A DNA stretch of 37,668 nucleotides from assembly GCA_900542265.1 (NCBI GenBank), contig UQML01000017.1:1-37668 (forward strand), written 5' to 3'. Positions within the stretch are counted from its first letter, which is position 1, and each line of letters opens with the position of its first letter. A model generated the notes under the pieces. The model made no database searches. It was given only the letters and a program-made list of their open reading frames with translations, and was not told where the DNA came from. Shown one piece after another: positions 24,424 to 32,949 of this stretch. This stretch comes from an uncultured Eggerthella sp. (GTDB lineage Bacteria; Actinomycetota; Coriobacteriia; Coriobacteriales; Eggerthellaceae). The position numbers and the translations under genes are program-made.

Positions 24424-25557
24424 ATGGTTGATGTGGAAGAAATTGTTGGGGAGTTGAGCGCGTATGCGCGCGATCCTCAAAAAGCAATACGTGCTGCCAG
24501 ACAATCAGGGAAACAGGTAGTAGGGTGCGTGCCCTATTTTGTGCCGATGGAATTGGTCCATGCAGCAGGAATACATCCCGTAGAGTTATGGGGCGGTGGC
24601 GTGCCGACGGGTGCGGCTTCAAGTTACTATCCCGCATTTTACTGCTCGGTTTTATTCACTCTTATGGAGCATGCACTCGATGGAACATACGATGATTTTG
24701 ATGCCGTCATCATTCCAACTACGTGTGATGGCTTGCGTAATTTAGAGGAAAATTGGAAATTTGCTCGTCCTGATATGACGGTAATTGATTACGTGCAGCC
24801 TGCTGTACGCACAACTCCTGAAGCTCATGGTTATAACGTATGGCAGCTTAAACGCATCGCAAAAAAACTAGAAGAAGTTTCAGGATCCTCTATCTCTGAG
24901 CGATCACTTCGTGAAAGCATTGTTGTATACAATAAGCAGCGTGAAGCGCTGCGTACGTTTTCGGCTTTAGCAGCAGATCACACTGATGTGATTACACCGC
25001 TTGTTCGTCAAGCAGTATTTGCAGCAGCGCGCAGTATGGATGTTGCGGAGCACACCATTCTAGTCGATAAACTCAATGCCGCACTTAGTGCACGACCAAT
25101 CTATGATTTTCCTGGCAAGAAAGTGGTTCTAACGGGTATTTTGGTTGATTCTATACCGTTGCTTACAGAGTTGGAAAATAACCATCTTGCTGTTGTGGGT
25201 GATTGGACGGTGTCAGAATCAGCTCGCTATGCTACAGACATCCCTGGTCGCATCAATCCGTTTGATTCGCTTGCAACTCTGTGGGAGCAAGTTCGGGGCG
25301 CTTCTATTGCCCTTGATCCTCGGAAAGAGCGAGGTGACATTGTGGCCAATTTGGTACATGAACGTGGCGCTGATGGAGTGATTGCTTGCATCGTAAAATT
25401 CTGCGAAGCAGAAGAGTTTGATGTACCCGTGCTTAAGCAGCAAATGGAACGAGCAAATATTCCGCTTTTGATTCTCGAAGTTGAGCTGCAGGATACGCCA
25501 AGCGAGCAAGCGGCAACGCGCATTCAGGCATTTGCTGAGATGCTAGATTTACGATAG
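24424..25557 (+). CDS. 2-hydroxyacyl-CoA dehydratase / benzoyl-CoA reductase-like subunit (HgdB/BcrC type)
   Basis: A 377-residue Fe-S subunit. It has VGCVPYFVPMELVHAAGIHPVELWGG near the start, Cys35, Cys74 (FYCSVLF), Cys101 (IPTTCDGLRNL) as probable cluster ligands, and the late motif IACIVKFCEAEEFDVP (Cys322, Cys327). The family uses activated [4Fe-4S] clusters to make ketyl-radical intermediates from CoA thioesters, removing water from 2-hydroxyacyl-CoAs or reducing aryl-CoAs. The start at 24424 is set by AAGGAG five bases upstream. It is followed 14 bp later by the second subunit. Which thioester is used cannot be told; the gene neighbourhood suggests a cyclohexane- or cyclohexene-carboxyl-CoA. 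Confidence 0.9.
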   Translation: MVDVEEIVGELSAYARDPQKAIRAARQSGKQVVGCVPYFVPMELVHAAGIHPVELWGGGVPTGAASSYYPAFYCSVLFTLMEHALDGTYDDFDAVIIPTTCDGLRNLEENWKFARPDMTVIDYVQPAVRTTPEAHGYNVWQLKRIAKKLEEVSGSSISERSLRESIVVYNKQREALRTFSALAADHTDVITPLVRQAVFAAARSMDVAEHTILVDKLNAALSARPIYDFPGKKVVLTGILVDSIPLLTELENNHLAVVGDWTVSESARYATDIPGRINPFDSLATLWEQVRGASIALDPRKERGDIVANLVHERGADGVIACIVKFCEAEEFDVPVLKQQMERANIPLLILEVELQDTPSEQAATRIQAFAEMLDLR

Positions 25558-25571
25558 GGGGCGCAAGGATA

Positions 25572-26798
25572 ATGAAATCAGTTAAAGTGCACAGCGCGGC
25601 GCGCGATTTGCTTCGTCAATGCATGGGGGATATTTACGCAGATATCCGTGCGGCAAAAGAAGCAGGGGAGCCCATTTGCTATTCGACGTCAAATTTTGCT
25701 AAAGAACTTTTTGAAGTAATGGATATCAAAGTGGTATATCCAGAAAACCATGCAGCTGCCGTTGCAGCAAAAAAAGGTGCAGTGACATTTTGCGAAAAAG
25801 CAGAGTCACTGGGTTATTCGGCAGATCTTTGTTCTTATGCACGTATCAGTATTGGCTTTGATGAGCGTGATGAAGACTTTGGTCATGGCCTTGATATTCC
25901 TGCTCCTGATTTCTTATGTGTGGGAAACAATATCTGCTCGACCGTTAATAAATGGTATGAAAATTTAGCATGGAAATATGACATACCGCTCATCATGATG
26001 GATGTCCCTTATGCTACTCAAGCCGATTATGAGCCCGAAAAGATCGAATACATCAAGTCTCAGCTGCAGGGTATTGTTGATCAGCTTGAAAAAATCACGG
26101 GCAAAACGTTTGATTACAATAAATTCCAAGAGGTACTTGAGACGTCAAGTGAAAATGGACGACTTTTTCAAGAAGCGATGGACCTCATCGGTAAAACAAA
26201 ACCCTCACCGGCAAGCGCATTTGATGAGTACAACTTTATGGCGTTGATGATTATTGCGCGCGGTAAAAAGGAAACTACGGAAGTACTTAAGCTGTTTGTT
26301 GAAGAACTTAAAGAACGCATCGCACATAATGAAACGACGTTTGCGGGAGAGGAAGAGCATCGTATTTTTTGGGACGGCCTTTGTTGCTGGCCTTACTTAC
26401 GGCAGAATTCAACATCGCTTGCTGAAAAAGGAATTAATATGGTTGGTACACCCTATACCGGCAACTATGGTACGACATTTGAAGATTTATACGAACTTTG
26501 CGTCTCTTATTCAAGTACCAATAATGCTACCGGCCTACAAATTGGACGCGACTATCGTTCAGGGCTTTTGAGCGAGTATCAATGCGATGGAATTTTGTGC
26601 AACGTTATGCGCAGCTGCAAACCTTGGGTTGGCATTATGTTTGAGATGGAACGTCAGCTGTCACAAAAGCATGATTTGCCTTATACCATGTTTGATGCTG
26701 ATCAAGCAGATCCGCGTGTTTTTTCCGAAGCTCAATTCGAGACACGTTTACAAGGATTGCAAGAGGCAATGGAAGTTCGATCTCAAGAGCAATCGTAA
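25572..26798 (+). CDS. 2-hydroxyacyl-CoA dehydratase / benzoyl-CoA reductase-like subunit (HgdA/BcrB type)
   Basis: A 408-residue partner of the previous subunit. Cysteines in DLCSYARISIG (Cys87), LCVGNNICSTVNKWYENLA (Cys116, Cys122) and ILCNVMRSCKPWVG fit the cluster-binding and substrate-channel positions of this family. The ending DLPYTMFDADQADPRVFSEAQFETRLQ is a near-universal C-terminal signature. Together with the upstream activase and small subunit it makes a complete two-component dehydratase/reductase. The start has AAGGA close upstream. A 26-bp perfectly palindromic terminator lies eight bases after the stop, shared with the convergent aroD gene. Confidence 0.9.
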   Translation: MKSVKVHSAARDLLRQCMGDIYADIRAAKEAGEPICYSTSNFAKELFEVMDIKVVYPENHAAAVAAKKGAVTFCEKAESLGYSADLCSYARISIGFDERDEDFGHGLDIPAPDFLCVGNNICSTVNKWYENLAWKYDIPLIMMDVPYATQADYEPEKIEYIKSQLQGIVDQLEKITGKTFDYNKFQEVLETSSENGRLFQEAMDLIGKTKPSPASAFDEYNFMALMIIARGKKETTEVLKLFVEELKERIAHNETTFAGEEEHRIFWDGLCCWPYLRQNSTSLAEKGINMVGTPYTGNYGTTFEDLYELCVSYSSTNNATGLQIGRDYRSGLLSEYQCDGILCNVMRSCKPWVGIMFEMERQLSQKHDLPYTMFDADQADPRVFSEAQFETRLQGLQEAMEVRSQEQS

Positions 26799-26805
26799 AG
26801 ATAAA

Positions 26806-26831
26806 AGAAGGGCCAGTATACTGGCCCTTCT
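26806..26831. terminator. Bidirectional terminator, 26-bp perfect palindrome
   Basis: AGAAGGGCCAGTA (26806-26818) is followed directly by its own reverse complement. On the reverse strand it runs into TTTTATCTTT, a good U-tract for aroD transcripts. In the forward direction the tail (TAAACTTG) is weaker. Confidence 0.85.
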
Positions 26832-26908
26832 AAACTTGCAAGAGTTTTCATGATGAAAGTATTGCTCGCGATAAAGCACAGGTGTTCTTTGAGATCATGT
26901 TTGAGATC

Positions 26909-27673
26909 TTATGAAAGAACTTCGTGGAGCTCATCCATGATTTTGCGAGCAAGTTTAACATCAACTTGACCAGGTGCAGAAGACTTAGCAAGTGAGCAGA
27001 ATGTGATATCACTGCCAAAGTATTCACCAGCTAAGCGCGAGATGCTGCCCTCGCGACCCATCGCCATGGTAAGCATGGGGCCATCCGTATGAAGACGGCG
27101 TACTTCTTCAGTGGCGGCTAAGAGTTTAAGTGCATCTTTTGCATCATGAGCCATAACCGCGCATTTAGGAATGTCAGCACCCAGATCGAGCATGTGTGTC
27201 ATCAAGCCAACCATCCATTCAACGGAAGGGGTGCCTTTGAAATTGTGATAGGAGACGAGTGCACATACCTCGTGGGCATGCGCGCATTCGACCAGTTCAA
27301 TTACCGCTGCATCGCCAATCCAAGTTTCAATATCCACGATATCAAGGATCTCTGCTTCAATAAGAGCTTTGTTTAAAGCTACATATTGAGAAACGCTCAA
27401 GGTGTCTTGGCCACCTTGGCTTACGCTGCGAAAGGTAAATAAAAGAGGATGCTCGGGAAGTGCTTCTGCAATTGCTTTTCCTTGTTCAACCATAGCGTCG
27501 ATGTCGTAACGACTATCGTTAAAGTCGCCGCGCCATTCGAAGCATTCTACGCCAGCTGCTTTTCCTTCAGCAATAGTTTCGAGGCATTCATCAAGAGTAG
27601 ATCCCATTACTGAAATGATGGTTTTGGGAGAACCCTCTCCGAGTGCTTTTCCTTTGATAGTGATTGCGCCCAT
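26909..27673 (-). CDS. aroD: Type I 3-dehydroquinate dehydratase
   Basis: A 254-residue class I enzyme interconverting 3-dehydroquinate and 3-dehydroshikimate through a Schiff base. Active-site residues are all visible: Glu46 and Arg48 (ECFEWRGD), Arg82 (FTFRS), His143 (VSYHNF), the Schiff-base Lys170 (DIPKCAVMAH), MAMGREGSISRLAGEYFGS and SSAPGQ. In biosynthesis this enzyme sits among aro genes. Here it is divergent from a quinate/shikimate dehydrogenase-like gene and shares an intergenic TetR-type operator with it, pointing to a catabolic role (inference). No other biosynthetic aro genes are nearby. Confidence 0.95.
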   Translation of the reverse strand: MGAITIKGKALGEGSPKTIISVMGSTLDECLETIAEGKAAGVECFEWRGDFNDSRYDIDAMVEQGKAIAEALPEHPLLFTFRSVSQGGQDTLSVSQYVALNKALIEAEILDIVDIETWIGDAAVIELVECAHAHEVCALVSYHNFKGTPSVEWMVGLMTHMLDLGADIPKCAVMAHDAKDALKLLAATEEVRRLHTDGPMLTMAMGREGSISRLAGEYFGSDITFCSLAKSSAPGQVDVKLARKIMDELHEVLS

Positions 27674-27789
27674 GAGTTGCCTTTCTTGCTATGTCATTTC
27701 TTGGTTTGAGCTTTTTTGTTGTCGGTTAGTAAACCAATTAGTAAGTCTCACGTTAATTTCGACCATGTGTTTTGTATGCTGTTCGGTAG

Positions 27790-27804
27790 ATAACGTGTTA
27801 TGTA
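27790..27804. promoter_or_regulatory. TetR-type operator between aroD and aroE1
   Basis: ATAACGTGTTATGTA, identical over 15 bases to the reverse complement of the site at 31379-31393 and sharing TAACGTGTTA with the 40-bp palindrome at 16801. It lies in the divergent region, 116 bp from the aroD start and 138 bp from the aroE1 start, so it could control both. Confidence 0.8.
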
Positions 27805-27942
27805 CAAGTTTATTACGAGCATAATTTATCTTACAAGTATTTATAGAGAGACGAGAGAAAATAATCATTGTTTCGCAACAAAATAACAATGCTGTTTATC
27901 TCGTGAGAAGTTTGAAGATAAAACTGTGAAGAAAGGAAATGT

Positions 27943-28839
27943 ATGTCTGCTCAAGCAACAATGATTAATGGCCATACTCATCTTATTAGTTTATTAGGTA
28001 AGCCTATCCGTCATTCGGCCTCCCCTGTAACCCATAGCGTTTCTTTTGAATTAATGGGAGTTGAAGCGGTGTATCTTGCCTTTGAGGTTGTCCCTGAAGA
28101 ATTGCCTCACGTTTTATCCGCCATGCGCTGCATGGATGGTTGGGACGGGAGTAATGTAACCATGCCCAATAAACAGGCAGTCATTCCCTATTTGGATGGG
28201 CTGTCCGATGCTGCTCGCTTGATTGGTGCGGTGAATGTAATTCAGAAGACAAGCGATGCCAAACTTATTGGTCACAACACTGATGGAGCAGGTTTTATGA
28301 CGAACCTGCGTAAGCATGGCATTGATCCTGCGGGGAAAACGTTTACTTTGATGGGACCAGGAGGTGCTGGTTCTGCGATTGCGGTTCAGGCGGCGCTTGA
28401 TGGAGTTAAAGTATTACATGTTTTTGCTCGAGAAAATGGTCCTTCTTATCAACATATGCAAACGTTGCTTGCGCCGATTCATGAACAGTCGGGCTGTGAT
28501 GTTATTCTTCATGCTTGGGAGAATAAAGAAGAACTGCAGCAAGCTATTGCTGAGAGCGATGTTTTGGTTAATGCAAGTAGCGTAGGAATGGGAGATGGTT
28601 GTACGGATAGCCCTGTTCCAGCAGACTTTATTAAAAGTGGAATGGTGGTGGCAGACGCGGTATATCATCCACTCCATACGCAATTGCTTAAAGATGCTGC
28701 AGCTAAAGGCTGCGAAGTGATTACTGGTATCGGAATGATGAATGAGCAGGCTGCTATTGGCGAAAAAATTTGGTATGGCATAGAAATGCCTATTGAAAAA
28801 ATTACTCTTGAACTTGAGAATGCTCAGGATAAGTGGTAG
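27943..28839 (+). CDS. Quinate/shikimate dehydrogenase (AroE/YdiB family), copy 1
   Basis: A 298-residue member of the shikimate dehydrogenase family. Substrate-carboxylate motif HSASP (24-28), SNVTMPNKQ with the catalytic Lys77, NTDGAGF with Asp114, and the nucleotide loop GPGGAGSA (138-145) are intact. After the Rossmann loop the sequence HVFARENGPSYQHMQ resembles YdiB rather than the NRTxxR of biosynthetic NADP-specific AroE, suggesting a quinate/shikimate enzyme. The start has AAAGGA five bases upstream. It is divergent from aroD across the operator and convergent with tetR (7 bp gap). A second, diverged copy lies at 30361. A catabolic role is inferred from context. Confidence 0.9.
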   Translation: MSAQATMINGHTHLISLLGKPIRHSASPVTHSVSFELMGVEAVYLAFEVVPEELPHVLSAMRCMDGWDGSNVTMPNKQAVIPYLDGLSDAARLIGAVNVIQKTSDAKLIGHNTDGAGFMTNLRKHGIDPAGKTFTLMGPGGAGSAIAVQAALDGVKVLHVFARENGPSYQHMQTLLAPIHEQSGCDVILHAWENKEELQQAIAESDVLVNASSVGMGDGCTDSPVPADFIKSGMVVADAVYHPLHTQLLKDAAAKGCEVITGIGMMNEQAAIGEKIWYGIEMPIEKITLELENAQDKW

Positions 28840-28846
28840 AGGGGAC

Positions 28847-29473
28847 TTATGCTTCAATTCTCGAAAGATAATTTGCAAGATGAATGTCGATGAGATCAGC
28901 CACATCGACATCTCCTTTCAATACACACCAATAGAACATAAATCCAGTAACAAGCGCCCCAATTTCAAGCTTTACCTGATCAAGATCAAGACCAGGTTGA
29001 ATCTCTCCCTCTTTTTGCCCTTGTACCAGATAGACTTCAACCTCCTCAAGAATCATACGTTCATTGTTGGGGCGGTGGCGAAAATCTAATACGGGATTAG
29101 TGGGAACATAGAAATAGGACATAAATTCATAGCCGGCTTCTTGATAGCACTTAACCATGAATTGATAGATGGTACGAATTTTTTCTGATGCCGTTTTACC
29201 TTTAATAAGGGCATTAACATCTTTTTGGTATCGCTCAAAAGTGTACATAAGGTAGTAATTAATAACGTCTTCTTTGCTATCAAAAAGATGATAGAAAGCA
29301 CCAGTTGTTAAACCAGCTTCTTTACAGATAGTGCGGACGTTAAACTTGCTAATATCTTGTGTTTGGATGAGATGAACTGCAGCTGACAAAATTTTCTGAC
29401 GGCTTAAATCAGATCGTGTTTCTTGCTTGCTTACAGAAGTTGTTGGCGTATTGGTTTTAGTCTGTTTAGCCAT
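28847..29473 (-). CDS. TetR/AcrR-family transcriptional regulator
   Basis: A 208-residue regulator. After a ~22-residue polar tail come the TetR helices and the DNA-reading helix-turn-helix, VRTICKEAGLTTGAFYHLFDSKEDV (about residues 46-70). The C-terminal ligand domain has unusual aromatic stretches (YEFMSYFYVP, FMFYWCVLKG). It sits inside the quinate/shikimate-type cluster between the two aroE copies. Three operator-like palindromes (16801-16840, 27790-27804, 31379-31393) lie in front of the cluster's transcription units. None is found in its own 63-bp upstream gap, so autoregulation is not evident. The inducer is probably the imported acid or its CoA thioester (inference). Confidence 0.92.
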   Translation of the reverse strand: MAKQTKTNTPTTSVSKQETRSDLSRQKILSAAVHLIQTQDISKFNVRTICKEAGLTTGAFYHLFDSKEDVINYYLMYTFERYQKDVNALIKGKTASEKIRTIYQFMVKCYQEAGYEFMSYFYVPTNPVLDFRHRPNNERMILEEVEVYLVQGQKEGEIQPGLDLDQVKLEIGALVTGFMFYWCVLKGDVDVADLIDIHLANYLSRIEA

Positions 29474-29536
29474 AAGAGGTTTCCTTGCGTTGGTGTTAGG
29501 TAGTCCAAAACCCTTCGTTGAAGATAGTACAATAAG

Positions 29537-30364
29537 TTAGATTTCTAACTGGACGAGTTGTTGATAAAGTGGGCTTAGGAGAGGTGCTAGTTTTTCATCA
29601 ATCTCATGTATTTTCTTTTCTAACGCATCGATGCGTACGGTAATAGTACGGCGTTGCTTTATTTTGTATGGTTTCAATTTTTCAAATTGTTCGGTGAGTT
29701 CGTTAATTTGCTGTTGGTAGTAATTTCTGTTGGTTATATTCACTAATTTGGCGATGTCGTTTTCAAGCAAGGTGTGATAATAGGTGTCTTGTTCAGCTTT
29801 TTCTTGTGGTGAAAGGTGCTGAGATGAGGCCGTATCTAAAAGAAGTTCAATATGTGCCCGCGCCTCTTCTTGCAAATGCCTTTCGTAACTTTTTTGCTGT
29901 TCAAGTCTCGGTTGTAAGAGACGCTTAAACATGTCACCATAGCTCTCTTTATTATTAAGTGTTGTGTAAGCGGTATAAACAAGCCGATCGTTTGGCATAA
30001 AGCCCATTTTCGAGCGTGTACAGAGATTAGTACAGAGGATGATTTCACTCTCAATAAGAGACGCATTAAGACAAGGCAGTTCCATCAAAAAGGCGAGCCA
30101 TGCTTGCATAACCTCATGGAGTTGTTTCGCACCCGTATAGGAAGGCATCATAAGAGCAGCTTCAAGCTGGTGTGCAATTTGTTTTTTGCGCTCCATATAG
30201 ATATCTGTTCCAACCTGAAACCACTCAGTTTCTTCGATTTGACTGCAAGCGAAATGCGCTGCAGTAATCGCGGCAGGAACATCAAGGGTAAAAAGCTTAG
30301 GATCCCAGTAACCAGTCTTAGCTTGCAACAAAAGGTTTTCTAAATCTGTCGTGGATGTCTTCAT
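29537..30364 (-). CDS. Unknown helical / coiled-coil protein in an operon with aroE2
   Basis: A 275-residue cytosolic protein I do not recognise. It is nearly all helical. Residues ~150-275 look like long coiled coils (LNEQF-type heptads such as QQQINELTEQFEKLKPYKIKQRR and RIDALEKKIHEIDEKLAPL). The first half has three cysteines (Cys40, and two in IILCTNLCTR) and many aromatics. Its ATG overlaps the aroE2 stop by four bases (ATGA), so the two are translationally coupled and likely work together. It shows no resemblance I can see to enzymes of the pathway; a scaffold or regulatory subunit is possible. The stop lies within a small palindrome, GTTAGATTTCTAAC. Confidence 0.7.
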   Translation of the reverse strand: MKTSTTDLENLLLQAKTGYWDPKLFTLDVPAAITAAHFACSQIEETEWFQVGTDIYMERKKQIAHQLEAALMMPSYTGAKQLHEVMQAWLAFLMELPCLNASLIESEIILCTNLCTRSKMGFMPNDRLVYTAYTTLNNKESYGDMFKRLLQPRLEQQKSYERHLQEEARAHIELLLDTASSQHLSPQEKAEQDTYYHTLLENDIAKLVNITNRNYYQQQINELTEQFEKLKPYKIKQRRTITVRIDALEKKIHEIDEKLAPLLSPLYQQLVQLEI

Positions 30365-31293
30365 GCTCGTAATGCATCAAGTTCTGCGCGGATTTCATCA
30401 ATAGGAATTTCGATACCAAAACGAATGCGATCAGCAACAACGGCTTGCTCATCGTTCATGCCGATGCCGCTTAGCGCAAGACACCCTAAAGATTGCGCAT
30501 CTTTGATGAGCTGTGTCTCACGAGGGGTATTAATGACATCAGCGACAACCATACCTGGTTTGATGAGTTCTTTAGCGATGGGGGTCTCAGTATTGCCAAT
30601 ACCCATCCCAACATTAGTTCCATTAACAAGAATGTCGGATTCTGCAATTTTCTGCTTGAGAAGAACGGTGTCTTCAAGGGGGTATACCGTCATAGTGCAG
30701 TCGGTTTCTGCTTCAATTTTCTGAGCGAGTTCTTTAGCTAGATTGTATGAATTGCCTCCCTCGCGGGCAAATACATTGAGCGTTTTGACACCATCAAGGG
30801 CTGCTTGAACCAAGATGGCACGCCCTGCTCCTCCAGGGCCAACCATAGTCATGGTGGAGCCGGGAACCTGAGCACCTTGCTTTACCAAATTGTTCATAAA
30901 CCCTGGTCCATCAGAGTTGTACCCCTTGATGGTCCCATCGGCTTCTTTTTTCACAATATTGACTGCTCCAGCGATGCGCGCATTGTCAGCAAGCTCATCG
31001 CAGTATTCCATAATGGCTTGTTTAAGGGGCATCGTGACCGTTATATCAATCCAGCCATCGGCATGGCGGAATCCCTCCATAACGGCAGGAAGATCATCGA
31101 GATCAACCTCAAAAGAGAGAAACACCGCGTTGAGCCCCATTTTTTGATAGGCCAAGGTGTGAGTTTCTGGCGAGACAGAATGAAAAGCGGGTTTTCCAAT
31201 CAACGTAATCAACCGAGTGTGGCCGTTGACATATAAGTTGTGAGGCTTCAAGCCAGGAACAACAGGTTCGACCTGAGCAGGTGCATGCGACAT
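30361..31293 (-). CDS. Quinate/shikimate dehydrogenase-like protein (YdiB type), copy 2
   Basis: A 310-residue paralogue of the gene at 27943, with a ~20-residue N-terminal extension. HSVSP (38-42), Lys91 (TMPLK), VGPGGAGRA and the YdiB-like FAREGGNSYNLAKELAQKI are present. Two substrate-site motifs are altered: the usual xNVTxPxK reads ITVTMPLK, losing the conserved Asn, and NTDG reads NSDG (126-129). It may act on a different ring acid from copy 1. The start is set at 31293 because AGGAAGGA lies five bases upstream; the in-frame codon at 31347 has no ribosome site. The promoter region holds an operator copy. It is coupled to the unknown helical gene downstream. Confidence 0.88.
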   Translation of the reverse strand: MSHAPAQVEPVVPGLKPHNLYVNGHTRLITLIGKPAFHSVSPETHTLAYQKMGLNAVFLSFEVDLDDLPAVMEGFRHADGWIDITVTMPLKQAIMEYCDELADNARIAGAVNIVKKEADGTIKGYNSDGPGFMNNLVKQGAQVPGSTMTMVGPGGAGRAILVQAALDGVKTLNVFAREGGNSYNLAKELAQKIEAETDCTMTVYPLEDTVLLKQKIAESDILVNGTNVGMGIGNTETPIAKELIKPGMVVADVINTPRETQLIKDAQSLGCLALSGIGMNDEQAVVADRIRFGIEIPIDEIRAELDALRA

Positions 31294-31366
31294 GAGAATC
31301 CTTCCTCTCAATAGGGAGCGCTTTGTGGCGTAAAACAGAACTCGCAAAGCGGCTGTGTTGATGTTC

Positions 31367-31393
31367 AGTATATCATGTTACATAACACGTTAT
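31367..31393 (-). promoter_or_regulatory. aroE2 promoter -10 with overlapping TetR-type operator
   Basis: On the reverse strand TATACT (31372 down to 31367) is a good -10 box for aroE2. TACATAACACGTTAT (31379-31393 on the forward strand) is the operator and covers the -35 zone. A further half-site ATGTTA precedes it. The site lies between aroE2 and the divergent MFS gene, so it may control both. Confidence 0.7.
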
Positions 31394-31576
31394 GCAAATT
31401 TATTGTAATGACGGTATCATGGTTCTTGTAAAGCTCTTGCAAGGTTTTTGACAAGCGTTCTAATGATGAGCGCTATGAGGCAATAGTAGCAATAAAAACG
31501 ATGCGTTTGGTGCTCCTACGTGGGGTGCTTTGTGTTAGAGTGAGCGATGGGGATTATGTGCTACAGAGGGGATGCT

Positions 31577-32896
31577 ATGGCACAGAAAAAAAATATAACG
31601 AACGCATCTAAGTCGATGCGTAACATGCCACCACGCGGTGTCATTTTGGCAGCAGGCGCATTGACTGCTGTTGGTACAAGCGCCATCTATATGTGGTCTA
31701 TTTTCAATAAACCATTGATGGATACCTTTGGCTATACGACCTCCGAGGTGTCCATGGTTTATTCGTTGTTCTTATTGGCGTCATGTTTTTCGAGTATGAT
31801 CGCTGGTTGGTTGCAACACAAAATGCAACCGCGCTTTATTGTTTTGAGCGCCGGCATTCTTTTTGGTATCGGCTGGATTGGTTCTGGCTTTGCCACCTCG
31901 CTTCCGCTTCTGTATTTCTTCTTTAGTTTATGCGCGGGCGCAGGTAACGGCTTTCTTTACAACACCATTGTGGCCATTGTGACCAAGTGGTATCCCGACA
32001 AACGCGGTCTTGCAAATGGTGTATGTATTGGTGCTATTGGTTTAGGTCCTGTGTTTTTTGCACCGTTGGGTAACTTCCTCATCGAGTCTCTTGATGTTCA
32101 GATGGCCTTTAGGGTCGTCGGTATTATCTGGATTGTAACCTATCTTATTTTCTCGTGGCTACTTTATGTGCCGCCGACCAACTGGGCACCTAAAGGGTGG
32201 CGCGCAGAAGTAACCGATCCATCGCAAACGCAAATTGCAGAGGACAAGGTTGTTGAAGGCACGGTGGCTATTCGTGAGGTCAACTTTACGGCAAGGCAGA
32301 TGTTTAAGCAGCCGCTCTACTATGTCCTGTTTCTTATTCTGATGGTAGCGACAACCTCGGGGCTTATGGTGACGGGTCATGCATCTAATATTGGTCAAGA
32401 AATGGCTCAGCTCACTGCCTCGGAAGGCGCCATTATGGTAAGCGTTTTGGCGCTTGGAAGCTTTTTGGGGCGGTTATGTTTCGGGGTAATCTCTGACAAG
32501 ATTGGTCGCTATAACACCCTGATTATTGCGCTGTTGTTGAATGCAGTCGTGATGCTTGGCTTTATGGCGCAAGCGCACACGTTTGTGTCTTTCTTAATTG
32601 CGGTGAGCTTTGTGGGCGCAAGTTTTGGCGGCACCATGAGCGTTGTTCCCGCTATTGTGGGCGATGAGTTTGGATCTGCCAACTTTGGTCAAAACTATTC
32701 ATTTGTTTATCCAGGATATACCGTGGCATCCTTTGTAGGACCGATGGCGGCAGCATCGGCTGTTGAAGCGGTTGGAAGCTACGTGCCCTCATTTTATATT
32801 GCAGGTGGCATTGCGTTGGTGGGCATTGTGCTTGTGCTCATAGGTAAGCGATTGGCTAAAAAGCTTGAAGAGGAAAATCTGAAAAATCGCGCATAA
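31577..32896 (+). CDS. OFA (oxalate/formate antiporter)-family MFS transporter
   Basis: A 439-residue carrier with 12 predicted helices. OFA-type features include YMWSIFNKPLMDTFGYTTSEVSMVYSLF at helix 1, GAGNGFLYNTIVAIVTKWYPDKRGLANG at helices 4-5, and GRLCFGVISDKIGRY in the middle of the second half. The central loop (~195-240) is cytoplasmic. OFA members exchange or import small carboxylates, so a second uptake or an export/exchange route for the pathway's acids is likely. The start at 31577 has GAGGGG five bases upstream; in-frame codons further up (31547) lack a site. TTGCAA (31437-31442) and TAATGA (31461-31466) spaced by 18 bases could be its promoter. Divergent from aroE2. Confidence 0.92.
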   Translation: MAQKKNITNASKSMRNMPPRGVILAAGALTAVGTSAIYMWSIFNKPLMDTFGYTTSEVSMVYSLFLLASCFSSMIAGWLQHKMQPRFIVLSAGILFGIGWIGSGFATSLPLLYFFFSLCAGAGNGFLYNTIVAIVTKWYPDKRGLANGVCIGAIGLGPVFFAPLGNFLIESLDVQMAFRVVGIIWIVTYLIFSWLLYVPPTNWAPKGWRAEVTDPSQTQIAEDKVVEGTVAIREVNFTARQMFKQPLYYVLFLILMVATTSGLMVTGHASNIGQEMAQLTASEGAIMVSVLALGSFLGRLCFGVISDKIGRYNTLIIALLLNAVVMLGFMAQAHTFVSFLIAVSFVGASFGGTMSVVPAIVGDEFGSANFGQNYSFVYPGYTVASFVGPMAAASAVEAVGSYVPSFYIAGGIALVGIVLVLIGKRLAKKLEEENLKNRA

Positions 32897-32949
32897 GAGA
32901 CAATAATAGGACTTATTGTTGCGTCTTGGTGCGATAGGCTTATCGCGTT

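Noticed and set aside
26909..31293. aroD and the two aroE-like genes as the biosynthetic shikimate pathway
   Set aside because: No aroB, aroA, aroC or aroK nearby; YdiB-like features, duplication, the TetR operators and adjacent transporters argue for catabolism.
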